Source: Gentiana macrophylla (lineage: Eukaryota > Streptophyta > Magnoliopsida > Gentianales > Gentianaceae). From it: a DNA stretch of 64,000 nucleotides. Positions within the stretch are counted from its first letter, which is position 1; each line of letters begins with the position of its first letter. Location: contig CM047808.1 of NCBI GenBank assembly GCA_026214975.1, positions 53,966,583 to 54,030,582 on the forward strand, read 5' to 3'. Under the pieces are notes generated by a model, which was not told the DNA's origin, made no database searches, and saw only the letters and a program-made list of their open reading frames with translations. Made by a program: the position numbers and the translations under genes. Below, one piece after another: positions 19,924 to 31,692 of this stretch.

Positions 19924-21647
19924 TGTCTCGGATTTTATCTAAGCAAAAATAAACAAGTAATAAATTTATAAATCCGGTATACCCCAATTGCAGGGATCAT
20001 AGTATAGTAGCTGCAACCGGAGTCGAGTCACAGGAATAAAATCGTTATCTAGTTCATTAATTTTCCTAAGATTGATACCATTATTATTAAAACCTAAAAT
20101 AACAAAACGAAAAGTAAACCCGGATGAGGATTGTCACCCAAAGCCGTGAAAGGTCGTTCGAAAAATAAATCTAAACTACAAACTAAGAAGATAGATAAAA
20201 CTAGTAAAACCATGACAATGACTATGGTGATTCAACAAAGAACAAGCAATGATCCACCGTCCCGCAACCCTCGCTTTCTTTCTAAGGTTATCTTATGATG
20301 ATTTAATTAAACTTGTGATTCACCTAACAAAGGTACGAATTCCCAATCTCTTAGGTAATTCGTCTATCAATCTTTTATCTTTCGATCTTAAAGATTAACA
20401 CTTTCAATTCAGAGGTGTAAGATTTATTCAATCTAGCAACCTAGATATTCAACCTAATCAACTCTCGTTACTTATAGGTTAAAGATCCAATCTTTACTAT
20501 GGTGATCTAGGTTCACATAGTAAAAATCAATAGCAAAACATCTCTCGATATAAATTTGCATAACACATAATCATAGAAAAGAAACAACTTTAATTAAAAC
20601 TCACAAAATCATCCAAAGGGAGAAATAAAAACGCTGCAGAAAATTTTCACACGCTTGCCCCAAGTTTGACCAGCTTCCAGCCATCCTCATGATCCGGAAG
20701 GAAAACGAAAAAAATAAATAAAACAACTAATCTAACCCTCGGTCGACCAAGCAACAAGGCTTGGCTGACCGAGCACAACTCGGCTTCAGAATTTAGGGTT
20801 TTCTGCGGCTGCTGTAATGTGTATATATGATGATATTAGGGTTTGAAATAATGCGGCTATATATAGAAAAAAGTAAGTCGGTTTCAGCATGGCGGCGGAC
20901 GGACGCCTGTCCACTCTCTACGGACGCCCGCCCGCTTGGTGTAAATTCTTGAGTCGGGCCGAGTCTTCTCAACGCCCGTTCTATGTAAAATGAGACGCTC
21001 GTCCACTGAAATCTTCAAAACTCTGAATAAAATTTCCTCTCCAGGACGCTCGTCCATATTTTCAGACGTCCGTCCACCACGACGCCTTGATTCAATATTT
21101 CAGACGCTTGATCCCAGTGCATGGGTAGTGAACGCTCGTTTGATTCTTCAAATCTTCATTCCAATCCTCAACTTGCATCTTCCTCCTTCCATTAAATCTC
21201 CAATTATGACATGTTTATGCACCTACAAATCTTCAAAACTCTGAATCAAATTTCCTCTCCAGGACGCTCGTCCATATTTTCAGACGTCCGTCCACCTGAG
21301 GCCTTGATTCAATATTTCAGACGCTTGACCCAGCCGCATGGGTAGTGAACGCTCGTTCAATTCTTCAAATCTTCATTCCAATCCTCAACTTGCATCTTCC
21401 TCCTTCCATTAAATCTCCAATTATGACATGTTTATGCACCTACAAAACCACAAAGACATGCAAAGTGTAAAACCATAGATAATTACCAATAAAATCACGA
21501 AATTAGCTCAACTTTACACTTAAAGACTTTTAAAGCTCATCTGCTCAATAATTCGATTAAACCCTTAATTTCTATGCAAATAATACGAATATGGAGGAAA
21601 TTATTACAAAATATAACGATATAAATCATATAAAATCACCCTAAACA
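19924..21647 (-). mobile_element. Solo LTR of an Athila-family element
   Basis: It begins TGTCTCGGAT and ends CCTAAACA on the plus strand, flanked by perfect ACCAT copies (19919-19923 and 21648-21652). Removing it joins KDG to PLSEL in the interrupted Copia pol. Both ends resemble the LARD-2 LTRs (shared TTTATAAATCCGGTAT near the left end). It has a minus-strand TATA word (20857-20866), several GGACG/CGTCC words and a roughly 217-bp internal tandem duplication (about 21009-21444). Loss of the interior is most simply explained by LTR-LTR recombination. Confidence 0.95.
21009..21444. repeat. About 217-bp tandem duplication inside the solo LTR
   Basis: The block from AATCTTCAAAACTCTGAAT through GACATGTTTATGCACCTAC appears twice in direct order (about 21009-21226 and 21227-21444) with a few substitutions. 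Each copy holds the words GGACGCTCGTCC and GACGTCCGTCC, so the duplication doubles the dyad set. Confidence 0.9.
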
Positions 21648-21652
21648 ACCAT

Positions 21653-22080
21653 CTTTGGCCAGTCTTTTGATTATTTCCAAGGAAATATGACCTAGCCTAA
21701 GGTGCCAAAGGTATGTTTTATCATTTTGAGAAACCTTCTGCCTTTTAGCAGAACTTTGATGTGCTACTCTAAACTTTTCAGTGTTAAGCAGTGGTGTATC
21801 GGTTGGTTTAATAATATACAGTCCGTTTTCTAAACATGCAGAACACAAGTCACGTCCATTTCTGGAAATAACAATCTTATTACACTCAATAGATATTGAA
21901 TATAATTGTTCTTGCAAAACAGACATAGAAATTAAATTTCTTCGAAAATGAGGAACATAATAGACATTGTCCAATTTATGGACTTTATTCCCAACAACTA
22001 AACTAACTACTCCCCTTTGCTTTATTTGAAATGACTTGCACCGTTGCCAACTCTCATCTCAGTGCGCCCCATCCTCCAAG
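21653..22080 (-). pseudogene. pol: Copia pol: protease end and GAG-pre-integrase
   Basis: Reads LDNVYYVPHFRRNLISMSVLQEQ, the end of Copia protease, followed by CSACLENGLYIIKP and WHLRLGHISLEIIKRLAKDG, the HLRLGH zinc-binding start of the pre-integrase domain (PF13976). The frame breaks exactly at the solo LTR. The protease DSG active site, expected near 22100-22160, could not be read clearly because of small deletions. Confidence 0.88.
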
Positions 22081-22163
22081 CTCCTCATATGAACTAAGGA
22101 TGCAAAGAAGTACAAACATGGTTAGTAGCTCAGAATCTAGTACCCAAGAGGATACATCTTTAG

Positions 22164-22433
22164 CTATCTACAAGAGGATTCCAAGGCGAGTAAATTACCT
22201 GCCTTATCCTCGCCCTTGTTTGTCGGCCCCTTTCCTTCCTTCACATCTTTGAGGAATTTCGGGCACAGCTTGCGCCAATGCCCTACCTCTCCACAGTGAA
22301 AGCACTTACCCTTAGGTTTGGAAGGTGTAGCCTTTTTCCCTTTCTTCTTCATGGGCTTTGACTTCTGTTCTTTCACAGGCTTGGCTTTCGGCTTTCCCTT
22401 CGTCCATTTGTTTGATGACTTAGCCTCAGCCAA
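22164..22433 (-). pseudogene. gag: Copia gag: basic region and zinc knuckle
   Basis: A Lys/Pro-rich stretch (KWTKGKPKAKPVKEQ, PMKKKGKKATPSKPKGK) leads to CFHCGEVGHWRKLCPKFL, a complete CX2CX4HX4C knuckle (PF00098) that binds element RNA. It is followed by a Lys/Glu-rich segment. Confidence 0.9.
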
Positions 22434-23099
22434 ATTGGCTTCAGCTTTCTTTTCCCCTTCTCGGGCCCAGATGTTAGACTGGAAACCCTCAAATATCTAC
22501 AGCTCATTTATCAACCGCGTCAAGTCAAACTTAAGCTTGTTCATGACGTAGTTGGTCTTGAATCGGAGGAAATCGGTGTGATGATTCGAGAATCATGCTC
22601 ACCGAGTCACTTTGTCGAACTTGGAACCGTGAGTCTCAAAGATCAGAAGTAATTGATCATGTTCATTACATGACCCGTCAGCGGATCGACCTTTCCTCAT
22701 CTTTGCATTAATGACCATCCCGATGACCTCATGTCGGGCCTCGATCGTGAAGGTGAGCGAACATGGAAACAAGGTGCTGCATCATTTCTTTTGCGGTGCC
22801 AAAGTTCTCACATTTGGTCCTTATGATCTCCGACATTGAGGCTAACATGATGCCCCCGCGCTTTGTTATGCCGCCTCGGTCCATACGCCGACTTTCTTTC
22901 TCGCTTTGGAAGACTGAGCGGTAAGTGCTGGAATAGCCGAAGTCAAGGTGTGTTGAACATTTTCAAAGACGAGAACAACGTTGAGGTTACTTTTCCACTT
23001 TGAAAAATTGTTTCCGGTCAACTTATCATTTAACAGTAAAGAAATCTGAGACGACATGATGCTGTAAAGTAAAATGACAGAAATTAAATTCAAGTTCAT
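22434..23099 (-). pseudogene. gag: Copia gag, N-terminal part
   Basis: The frame starting at 23057 (MSSQISLLLNDKLTGNNFSKWKSNLNVVL) matches the start of plant Copia gag; the longer upstream Met at 23099 seems less likely. It loses frame after VGVWTEAA near 22866. Pieces of the capsid region can be followed in other frames to 22440, so the gene is frameshifted several times. Confidence 0.8.
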
Positions 23100-25106
23100 A
23101 AACTGCTAATAAATTTTAGGAACTATAAACTAAGTACTTATAGTCTATCCTACCGTTCCAAGGACTTAATCTCTCACCTCAGTGCCGCCTTAGGGTAGGT
23201 CAAAGAGGTTTCGATTAATATTGAAGATCAAATTGAGAATCAAACATCTCATTTAATTTGTGATCGTCAATCACCTTTCCCTTTATCAGCAAGGTATTAC
23301 CAAAATACCCTTTATGAGTGTGACCTACTGTTTCAGATTTTTAGGTAGACCCCGAGTATGCCGCCTTAGGGCCGGTCAGTGACCCGACGAATACCCAAAA
23401 TCCTATCCTTTAGGAGACCAAGCCTTGAATTTTGATAGCGGTGAAGGCCTTCCTTAAGGAGGCCGGTCCCAGGCCGGCAGGAGGCGTCACCATTCTCTCA
23501 ATTGCTTGTGTCAACAGTAGATGCCGTGGGGTCGGCTGTCGCCTCTCCCGCTCCCACTCAATATTTTGAAAAAGTGGTGGGTTTACTGATCATGTTTTTG
23601 GACTTGATGTTACATTAAGGAACAATAAATCATAGGCCCGAATGTTGTCGGTTACGTGGGCTAGCCCACCCGACATATTCGATGGAACATATGTGGCCGT
23701 CGGACGGGTCAAGACTAGGGGAGCTCCGTTGAGCCGTAGTGGCTCTTCGGATGGCTCAGCCTTGCCAGACCCCCGTGCAAACGCCACACGTGGAGGGTGA
23801 AGTCGATCGAGCCGTAGCTCCTGCTGACCACCCAACCGTGGTTAAACCACTTTGGAACCATGTTTGCCTGTGATTATCCAATCCTTAAACATCAAACTTT
23901 CACGTAGACACTACGGAACAAAAATGCAATCTCGTCTAGGTAAGGTGGAATTCACCGAGAATCCAACACTTTTACCACGAGGTTTCGGGATTTTACTCCT
24001 TATGCTTTCGCAGAGTGGGATTCACCGTGAATCCATCACCCAACCTCGACGAATGAAAAAAAACCCGTGTTCCTCGGTTTTTACCCTAATTAGTTTCTAA
24101 TTAATATCAAACAATTAATTAAAACTAATTGCGTGTTTTATACATGCCTAACTAATTCCTCGAATTAATTTCTACATGTATGCATATGGAGTGGAATTCA
24201 TGCTATGATGCATGTCATGGCAATTTTCCGGTTCTACACATACAATCTAAACATGTATACTAGTGTGGAAAATAAATATCGAGATGGACCGTTGGCACCC
24301 CCGTATCTATTCTATTAAAAAATAAAATAAAAATAGAAACCCTAATCTGTAGCTGTTCAAAATCTTCGACGATTTGCAAAACAAACGAACTCGGATCGCG
24401 ACGAAACTTTCCATATATGTTCTTCATTCCTCGGGCTTCAATATGGACGTTTGTATCGGAGCATTGACTTGTCAATTTTCTCCAGTGAGCCGCCCAACTT
24501 GCTGCTGAATCTGAATTTTACAGCAGCGCCTCAAAGACTTCCCGAGGCCGATCGGGAATCGAGATGAATCCCGATCGACCTGAAATTTTTATGCCACGTC
24601 AAAAACTCCATATTTATCTATCTGACCATTTGGATTTTCGTTTCAACGGTCTAAACTCTCCCAGAAATTCGAGGAAGTCACAGGTAGGGTTTCTGTGAAT
24701 CCTGCGTTTTTCTGTTACAACAGCTTCTTTGCAGCAACGAACGGATATCAAAACGGGCTCCGATCAAAGCAAAATTTTGTGGAATTGTTCATCATCTTCA
24801 AATCTTGATTCTGACCGGAGAGATCGTCGTTTCAACGGCTCAATCAATGGGAAAAATGAAATAACTAAACAGCTACTAAACAGATCTATTTTCTGGAAAT
24901 TAAAATTGCAATAAAAATAAATTACATAATTTCCAATACTCATATGAACAAATTTTCATCGTTTATATGAGTTTACAATAGATCTAACGGGTAAACAGTG
25001 CCAACCCCCAATCCATCTCTTCAACGTATAAAACAATAAATAAAATTTACCTACATGCAATTCCACTCCTTTGAATCGTTTAAGATTATGACTATATAAA
25101 CCGTGG
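23100..25106 (-). other. Long non-coding leader of the Copia element
   Basis: About 2 kb between the primer site and gag with no protein similarity on either strand. It contains two copies of TGCCGCCTTAGGG (about 23182 and 23351), a nearly palindromic GCCTTCCTTAAGGAGGC near 23447, and two GGATTC/GAATCC-type dyads near 23950 and 24020. Such long leaders are unusual for Copia elements; part could be yet another decayed insertion. Confidence 0.5.
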
Positions 25107-25124
25107 AACCTGGCTCCGCTACCA
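25107..25124 (-). promoter_or_regulatory. Copia primer binding site (initiator tRNA-Met)
   Basis: On the minus strand TGGTAGCGGAGCCAGGTT lies 2 nt inside the 5' LTR. It differs from the common iMet site at two positions. Confidence 0.88.
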
Positions 25125-25126
25125 CA

Positions 25127-26858
25127 TGAAGGATGTAGGATCTTAGATCTAAACGGGTTAGATCTACGCGCAGCGGATGTATCACGACTTATACATCACA
25201 ATACATAGTTAAAGGACTTAAACTACTACAAGGGGGTTAAGATCATGTTACCAATATCGGGAAGAGACGCCTTGATCTTCCGATGTGTTCTCCAAACGGC
25301 GGTTGGTGGACATCCTTCTTGATACACGAACCTCCTTGATATGCAACACCATGAAAAACTTAGAGTTTTTCTTCCTCTAAAAACCCTAGCAAGAAAAACA
25401 ATTTTTTCTCTCTTTTACAAGTGTGATAGTCGAAATTTTGCCAATACCTAAGGCTTGGGAGAACTCTCTTTATATATGAGAGTAATCCTTGTCCTCCAAG
25501 GATTTAATAATTAAGAGATAATTATTATATTAATCCTTTATTCCAAATAAAAGATAAATCAAATGATTATCCCAAACAAGTTAGGATAAATCATATTATT
25601 ATCTAATATTCCATGAATTATCATTTAACAAATAAAAGATAAATCACATGTTAAATAATTATCCAAGAAAACTAATTTCTCTCTAATTAATTATCATCAT
25701 ATTGGCGCCACTTGTAGGGTTTACTAAGCCCACATAAAATGTCTTTTATGTGTATTATATTATTTAGCCCAACTAAATAATATCTACGCATATCAATTAA
25801 TTAGCCCAGCCAATTAATTATCACTGAGGCCCAAATAACAAGATTATTAGTCCGAATTACAGAAGCCACATCGGGGACCATGTACCTATAACCAGTAGCT
25901 CCAATAATTAATTATTCATCGAACCGAATAAGTACATTAATTATTATTTCCGGGATTACGCCACCATAAACCCGAAACTGAACTCTACCGATTATAGATG
26001 TATACTTATACTCAACCCAAAGAATGAATACGCGTCCATTGATATAATCACTACATACGGATTAACCCTCCATAGACTGTCCACTCTGAGTGGGATATCT
26101 CCGTAAACCCGACACAAAATATCTTATCCATATTTACCATTAACCCCCTGATGATCAATTAGTTCATATATCTGACTAGTGATCAATTAGTCTAATATGA
26201 ACTCCCGGGATCGATCACTTTCTTAAGGCTAACAAATAAGGGGACTGTCTCTTTACATCCCGCAGGAAGGAATGGATTCCATGTCTGTGAAAATCAGAAC
26301 TACTCACTCATTAGGAGATAGTGCCAATGAGAAGTGGCTTGGAACACATATTTAAGTGAACCGTAACTAACACATCAAACACTACCCCGAGACAAGTAGC
26401 ACCATGTGATCACCTCAGGATTAAGGTTGATCCATATATGATCATCTAATGATTTAATAAGATTCCTCGATTACGGAATTATATCGAGAAATACAGATTA
26501 AATCGGTCCGATCCTATATGAATGCCATCATATATAAATGCCTACGTAGGGACCCTCACCGACAAATCCGGATAAGACTATCACACCCTAAGGTGTTCAG
26601 GCGCATTATTGGTGTTTTAATCAAGAGACCCTAAACTCGATTAAGTTCACCACGGACTAACAGATTTAAGTATATCACCACTAACTCAATCCTCTCGCGC
26701 ATTCCATACACCGAGCTAAGTGATTACATCTGAGATATACTTAGGGTTTGCAGTAGTATATTCTATATAAGCACAAAGCAAATAAGAAGAATAATAAAAT
26801 CTATCATTTATTAATTTAAAACAATTACAAAATTGTCTTTCGGGCACTACATCTAACA
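25127..26858 (-). repeat. Copia 5' LTR
   Basis: The 1732-bp partner of 15513-17240. Differences are scattered single bases and short indels, consistent with moderate age. Confidence 0.95.
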
Positions 26859-26913
26859 TGGGATTCTTATTCTTGATGGTGAGATTGTTCAAGGCTCTGT
26901 AGTCGATACAAGC
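26859..26913 (-). pseudogene. pol: Tekay-like RT fragment right of the Copia insertion
   Basis: Minus-strand reading CIDYRALNNLTIKNKNP is the IDYRALN motif of Gypsy RT and continues into LPRIDDLF at 15512 once the Copia element is removed. Similarity stops at about 26913. Confidence 0.88.
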
Positions 26914-27830
26914 ATAATCTAGAACTAATTCATAGATGATTATATGTAAGCATAAACTAGAACTAACACAAGAACAATCATGAATCTAAGAAAAGAAATA
27001 AAACATTGGAATAAATCTTACCCCATAATGAAGAACAGATATACTCTTCAAATCTCTCTCCATCCGGCGACTCAAGACGATCCATGAATATCGTGAATCA
27101 AGCACAATTTAATAATGAAAGACTCATGACTTATTGAAAAGAAGAATTTATAACTAGGAGACTTCATTGTATCTAATTTAAGAATAGATCTATGAATGAA
27201 TGAGAGAATACAAATTCGCAGCTCTGAACGGCCTTATATAGGTTTATAAACCGTCTTAGGGGTAAACCCAATGTTTGGACAAGAAAACGCGTTTCTGGAA
27301 GATTCTGGGGCTCGGTAAATCGAGGGTAACTCCCGATTTACCGACGGTATTTTTGTCTTTTTATAGTCTACCGACTGAACTTGGAATACCCTAGGCCCTG
27401 CTTCGGTATTTGGACCATAACATGGCCTACACAACTTCGATTTGGGTGATTCAAAGTGTGTGTTATCCTTGTTTCAAGACCTACAACGTTTATGAAGAAT
27501 TCCATGCCCAATTCGTCTTGTACGGTTTAGGAAACTGATTTGCAAGATCACCAATTAGATTCTCAGGTCCAATCTCCGCTCGAAATACTTCTACCATCAG
27601 CTATGTTTAATTCTTTATCGATTAACTCTCTCCTTCAGCCCTAATGATGCTTTGAACACTCGTCCATCTATCAATAAAATCATAACACACATAGTAGCTT
27701 CTATTTCTAGCAAATAAAGCATACAATACATGATTAATACACATAATACATATTTAGTCACCCCGGACGTGGCTTAATCACATGTAGCTAATTAATTCAT
27801 GATTTCCTACATATTATCACCATTGAGAAC
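26914..27830. other. Unassigned segment, possibly LTR-derived
   Basis: About 0.9 kb without protein similarity. The minus strand has a TATA-like CTATATAAGG (27233-27242), and minus-strand TGATAATATG at 27819 could be an LTR start. I found no matching second copy, no clear CA end and no target duplication, so a solo or truncated LTR is only a guess. Confidence 0.3.
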
Positions 27831-28592
27831 AAAAATCTGGGGTTGATTGATGGTAAATAATGATACCAATTTGACCGTCAACAAAGCTCTGGCTGGAATG
27901 CCAGAGTATGCAAAATTATTGAAAGAAGAAATCTCTACCAAAAGGACGTTATAAGACCTTGAGACTATATGCCTTAACGAGGAATGCTCGGCAGTTTTGC
28001 AACACAAACAGCTTCCTATGTGTAAAGATCCTGGGAGCTTCCTTATACCATGCACAATTGGAGGAGTGTGCCTAAACAAAGCCTTGTGTGAACTTGGGCC
28101 AGTGCCAATCTAATGCCACTCTCCATCTTTCATAGGGTAGGCATGAAAGAGTTCAATGATACATCTATAACCCTTCAATTGGATGATAGGTCTATGAAGC
28201 AACCTTGTGGAGTGGTGGAGGTTGTTTTAGTAAAAGTGGATAAGTTTGTATTCCCCGTAGATTTGGTGGTGCTAGAAATGGAGGCTAACCACGATATTCC
28301 ACTATTATTAGGAAGACCTTTCCTAGCGTCAAGTAAGACATTGATAGATGTCCATAAGGGTGACCTGATTCTGAGAGTGAATGAGGACAAAGTAGTGTTC
28401 AATGTGATGAATTCAATGAAGTATGCAGAAGATGAGGGAGAAGCATACTACATGCTAGATGCCATAGATCAGCTTGTTTTGGAATTATATCAGCAAGTGG
28501 CACTAGACCCTGAAGTAGTAGAGACTGTGCTCCTAAAAGAGGATGGAGAAAGTTATGAGGAAACCTGGCCTGGGTGTAGCGAAGGTCAAGTG
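27831..28592 (+). pseudogene. pol: Athila-like remnant: gag end and aspartic protease
   Basis: Readable pieces are ALAGMPEYAKLLKEE, LNEECSAVLQHKQLP and KDPGSFLIPCTIGGV, the conserved lead-in to Athila protease. A damaged active-site stretch follows (ALCELG, then a stop, where the family has a DxGASxN motif), then MPLSIFHRVGMKEF and LLGRPFLASS in an open frame from 28113. It would have cut the Gag-Pol polyprotein. Stops near 27950 and 28110 inactivate it. Confidence 0.85.
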
Positions 28593-29577
28593 TGAGAAGT
28601 AGAGTCTATATCTTCTGTGGATTTAGGAGGGACGGTTCATAGACCTTCGTGGCATTAGTTTTTTGACTTACAATTGACTAGTAAGCTGTTAAGGTCATCA
28701 CTAGAAGAGCCACCAAGGAATTTAACGTTAAAACCTTTGCCATCTCACCTGAAGTATGTATACTTACAATATGATACTCTTCACCTCATAATTTCATCGT
28801 TACTATCACCCTTAGAGGAAGAGAAACTGTTAAGAGTACTGAGAGGGCATAAGGGAGCGTTTGGGTGGACGATTGCAGATATTAGAGGAATAAGCCCATC
28901 GGTGTGCTTGCATAAGATCTCTGTAGACCCTACGAAGCAAGCGGTAGCAACAACCTCAAATGAGGTTGACGCCTCAACTGAAGGATGTTGGTAAATAGGA
29001 GATTATAAAGATGTTGGAAATATGAATCGTTTCCCGGATTGCAGACAGTGATGGGTGAGCCCGATTCATATGGTGCCCAAGAAAGGAGGATTCTCTGTCC
29101 AACCTAATGAGTTTGATGAGTTAATCCCTATGAGACAAATTACTAGACCTCGAGTTTGCATTGACTTCAGGAAACTGAATGACGCAACTCGTAAAGATCA
29201 TTTTCCCTACCTTTCATTGACCAGATGTTAGAAAGATTAAGCGGTCATGCGTTTTATTGTTTCTTAGATGGATATTCTGGTTACTATCAGATCTATATTG
29301 CCTCTGAGGACCGAGAGAAAACAACTTTCACATGTCCCTATGGAATTTTTCCGTACAGTTGCATGCCTTTTGGACTTTGTAATGCACCAACAATATTCCA
29401 AAGATGCTTGATGTCTTTTTTTGTAGACATGGTGGAAGACTTTCTAGAGATTTTCATGGATGACTTTTCTGTATTTGGAGATAGCTTTGATAAATGCATG
29501 GACAACTTGAGTAAAGTGATAAAGAGATGTGAAGAGACCAACCTTGTATTTAATTGGGAGAAATGCCATTTCATGTA
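28593..29577 (+). pseudogene. pol: Athila-like remnant: reverse transcriptase
   Basis: Begins with LELKPLPSHLKYVYL-like residues near 28725 and GWTIADIRGISPSVCLHKI, then MVPKKGG-like and RVCIDFRKLNDATRKDHFPYL in shifted frames. 29225-29577 is open: LSGHAFYCFLDGYSGYYQI, TTFTCPYGIFPYSCMPFGLCNAP and IFMDDFSVFGDSF with the catalytic MDD. The frame ends early at 29575-29577. Confidence 0.9.
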
Positions 29578-30211
29578 ACAGAAGGAATAGTGTTGGGTCA
29601 TAAGATTTTGATGAAAGGAATGGAGGTCGATAAGACAAAGATAGAGGTAATAGAGAAGTTACCCCCTCCAACAAATTTAAAGACGTTGCGAGCCTTTCTT
29701 GGCCACTGCGGATTTCATGTGAGGTTTATTAAGGATTTCTCTAAAGTTTCTAGGCCTTTGACGGAATTACTTGCAAAGGATGTGCCTTTTGTGTTTGGAG
29801 AAGAATGCACAAAAGCATTCAATACATTGAAGCAAATGCTTACAACCGCCCCAATTATGGTCGCCCCAGATTGGAACAAACCTTTTGGTAGCCCCAGATT
29901 GGAACAAACCTTTTTAGCAGCCTGGGACAAAGGGAGGATAAAATCTTTAAGCCTATCTATTACGCCATTCATACCCTTAACACTGCCTAGAGGAATTATG
30001 CGACTACAGAGAAGGAACCATTAGCTATTATATTCGCATTTATAAGTTTCGACCATATCTGATAGGATCGAAAGTCACTGTATTCACTGACCATGCAGCT
30101 CTGAAATACCTTCTAACCAAGAAAGAATCCAAGCCGAGATTGTTAAGATGGATTCTACTCTTACAAGAGTTTGATGTTGAGATTAAGGACAAAAAGGGAT
30201 CTGAGAACTAG
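29578..30211 (+). pseudogene. pol: Athila-like remnant: RT end and RNase H
   Basis: Reads GIVLGHKILMKGMEVDKTK, LRAFLGHCGFHVRFIKDFS and TTAPIMVAPDWNKPF. Then a short tandem duplication (about 21 bp around 29865-29912) breaks the frame just where RNase H begins. YATTEKE-like and [22 protein letters not shown] remnants follow to about 30160. Confidence 0.85.
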
Positions 30212-31690
30212 GTGGCTGATCGCCTATCGAGATTAACATTGCTGGAAGAAGAGCAACCGACTGAGATTAGGGAGAGCTTTCCAGATGAACAACTTTTTTC
30301 CGTCTTAGTAGTGGCTCCGGTAGAATCTCAGACCCGACAACACACATCAAGAGTGGGCAAGGTATACCCCTGGTTTGCTAATATTGTAAATTATTTAGCA
30401 GGAAGGTACCTACCACCGGAATTCACGAATGCGGATAAGAAGAAGTTCTTTGCGGATCTAAAGCATTATCATTGGGATGATCCCTACATATACAAATTGT
30501 GCCCTGATGCCATTCTTAGAAGATGCGTCCATGATGTTGAGATTCAAAGTATTATGAGCCTATGTCATTCTAGGGAAGCTGAAGGTCACTATGGGCCAGA
30601 CAAGACATCAGTGAAGGTACGACAGTGTTGATTATATTGGCCAATAATTCATAAATCTGCTTACAAGTTTACAAGAGCCTGTCATTCCTGTCAAATGACT
30701 GGTAACATTTCTAAGCGGAATGAAATGCCACTATAGAGTATCTTATATGTGGAGTTATTCGATGTTTGAGGAATTGGTTTTGTTGGGCCATTCACATCGT
30801 CAGAATCAAATCGTTACATCCTGGTAGCAGTTGATTATGTTTCCAAATGGGTGGAGGCAGTGGCCTCACCTACTAATGATGCCGGGGTTGTCCTAAGATT
30901 TCTTAAGAAAAACATTTTGACGAGGTTTGGAGTGCCCTGAGCCATAATTAGTGATGAAGGGAGTCATTTCTGTAATAGGTTGTTTGAAAAATTGATGTTG
31001 AGATATGGGGTTAGATATAAGATTGCAGCAGCATATCACCCCCCAGACTAGTGGACAAGTGGAGGTTACGAATAGAGAGATTAAGAGGATCTTAGAGAAG
31101 ACTGTGAATCCCACGAGGAAAGATTGGTCTTTGAAATGAGTTGACACTCTCTGGGCGTACAGAACAGCTTAAAGGATCACAATTGGGATGTCACCGTATA
31201 TGATAGTGTTTGGAAAAGCATGTCATTTACCGGTATAACTCGAGCACCGAGCACTGTGGGCTATGATATTTCTAAACATGGATGAAATTTAGCCCGTTGA
31301 AAGAGATTGCTAGATTTGAACAAACTAGATGAGTTTAGACTTCAACCGTATGAGAATGCTAAGATTTACAAGGAGAGAACGAAACGCCTGCACGATAAAA
31401 GGATTCTGCACCGCACATTTCAAGTTGGAGATAAGGTGTTGAAGTTTAGATGGTATGGACCACAAGTAGTCACGAAATTTTTCAATTCAGGTGTGTGTGA
31501 TGTTAGAAAGGAATACTCTGGGAAGACATTCATAGTAAACGGCCACAGGCTGAAGCATTACCTAGAGCACAAGTATAACCCTGAATTGGAAGTCTTTATG
31601 TTGACAGTGTTAGGCAATCTATGCAGGAGCGTAGAGGAATTCAAAAATTTATTTCCTTTTACCCAAGATCAGCTTCGTTTAAGCAACTAA
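30212..31690 (+). pseudogene. pol: Athila-like remnant: integrase
   Basis: Starts ADRLSRL at the RNase H end. The zinc-binding region follows (CHSREAEGHYGPDKT, then CHSCQMTGNISKRNEMPL after a stop). Core motifs are GIGFVGPF where the family has GIDFMGPF (first Asp replaced), [26 protein letters not shown], and a damaged Glu helix near 31050. The open tail 31307-31690 gives LDEFRLQPYENAKIYKERTK and VNGHRLKHYLEHK. Multiple stops. It ends where the Copia LTR at 31693 begins. Confidence 0.88.
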
Positions 31691-31692
31691 CA

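Larger units (their letters stand above)
15513..26858 (-). mobile_element. Complete Copia element inserted in the Tekay-like RT
   Basis: Direct repeats at 15513-17240 and 25127-26858 start TGAAGGATGT and end ATCTAACA on the plus strand. Flanks are GGGGA (15508-15512) and TGGGA (26859-26863), a 5-bp duplication with one change. A purine tract (minus strand, 17252-17241) and an iMet primer site (25124-25107) fix the orientation as minus. The internal order gag, zinc knuckle, integrase, RT, RNase H is Copia-type. A solo LTR at 19924-21647 was inserted later. Host-element length is about 9.6 kb. Confidence 0.95.
12498..26913 (-). mobile_element. Tekay/Del-like Gypsy chromovirus, truncated, carrying nested elements
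   Basis: On the minus strand an RT piece (26913-26859) continues across a nested Copia element into RT, RNase H and integrase tail (15512-14206), then the 3' LTR (14205-12498). No gag, protease or 5' LTR was found on the right, where similarity stops at 26913. Motifs such as [23 protein letters not shown] and a KRFGQKGKLSQRYVG-like integrase tail fit the Tekay/Del group. Confidence 0.85.

Noticed and set aside
26914..27819. A clean solo LTR
   Set aside because: A minus-strand TATA word and a possible TG start exist, but there is no CA end at the other side and no target duplication.
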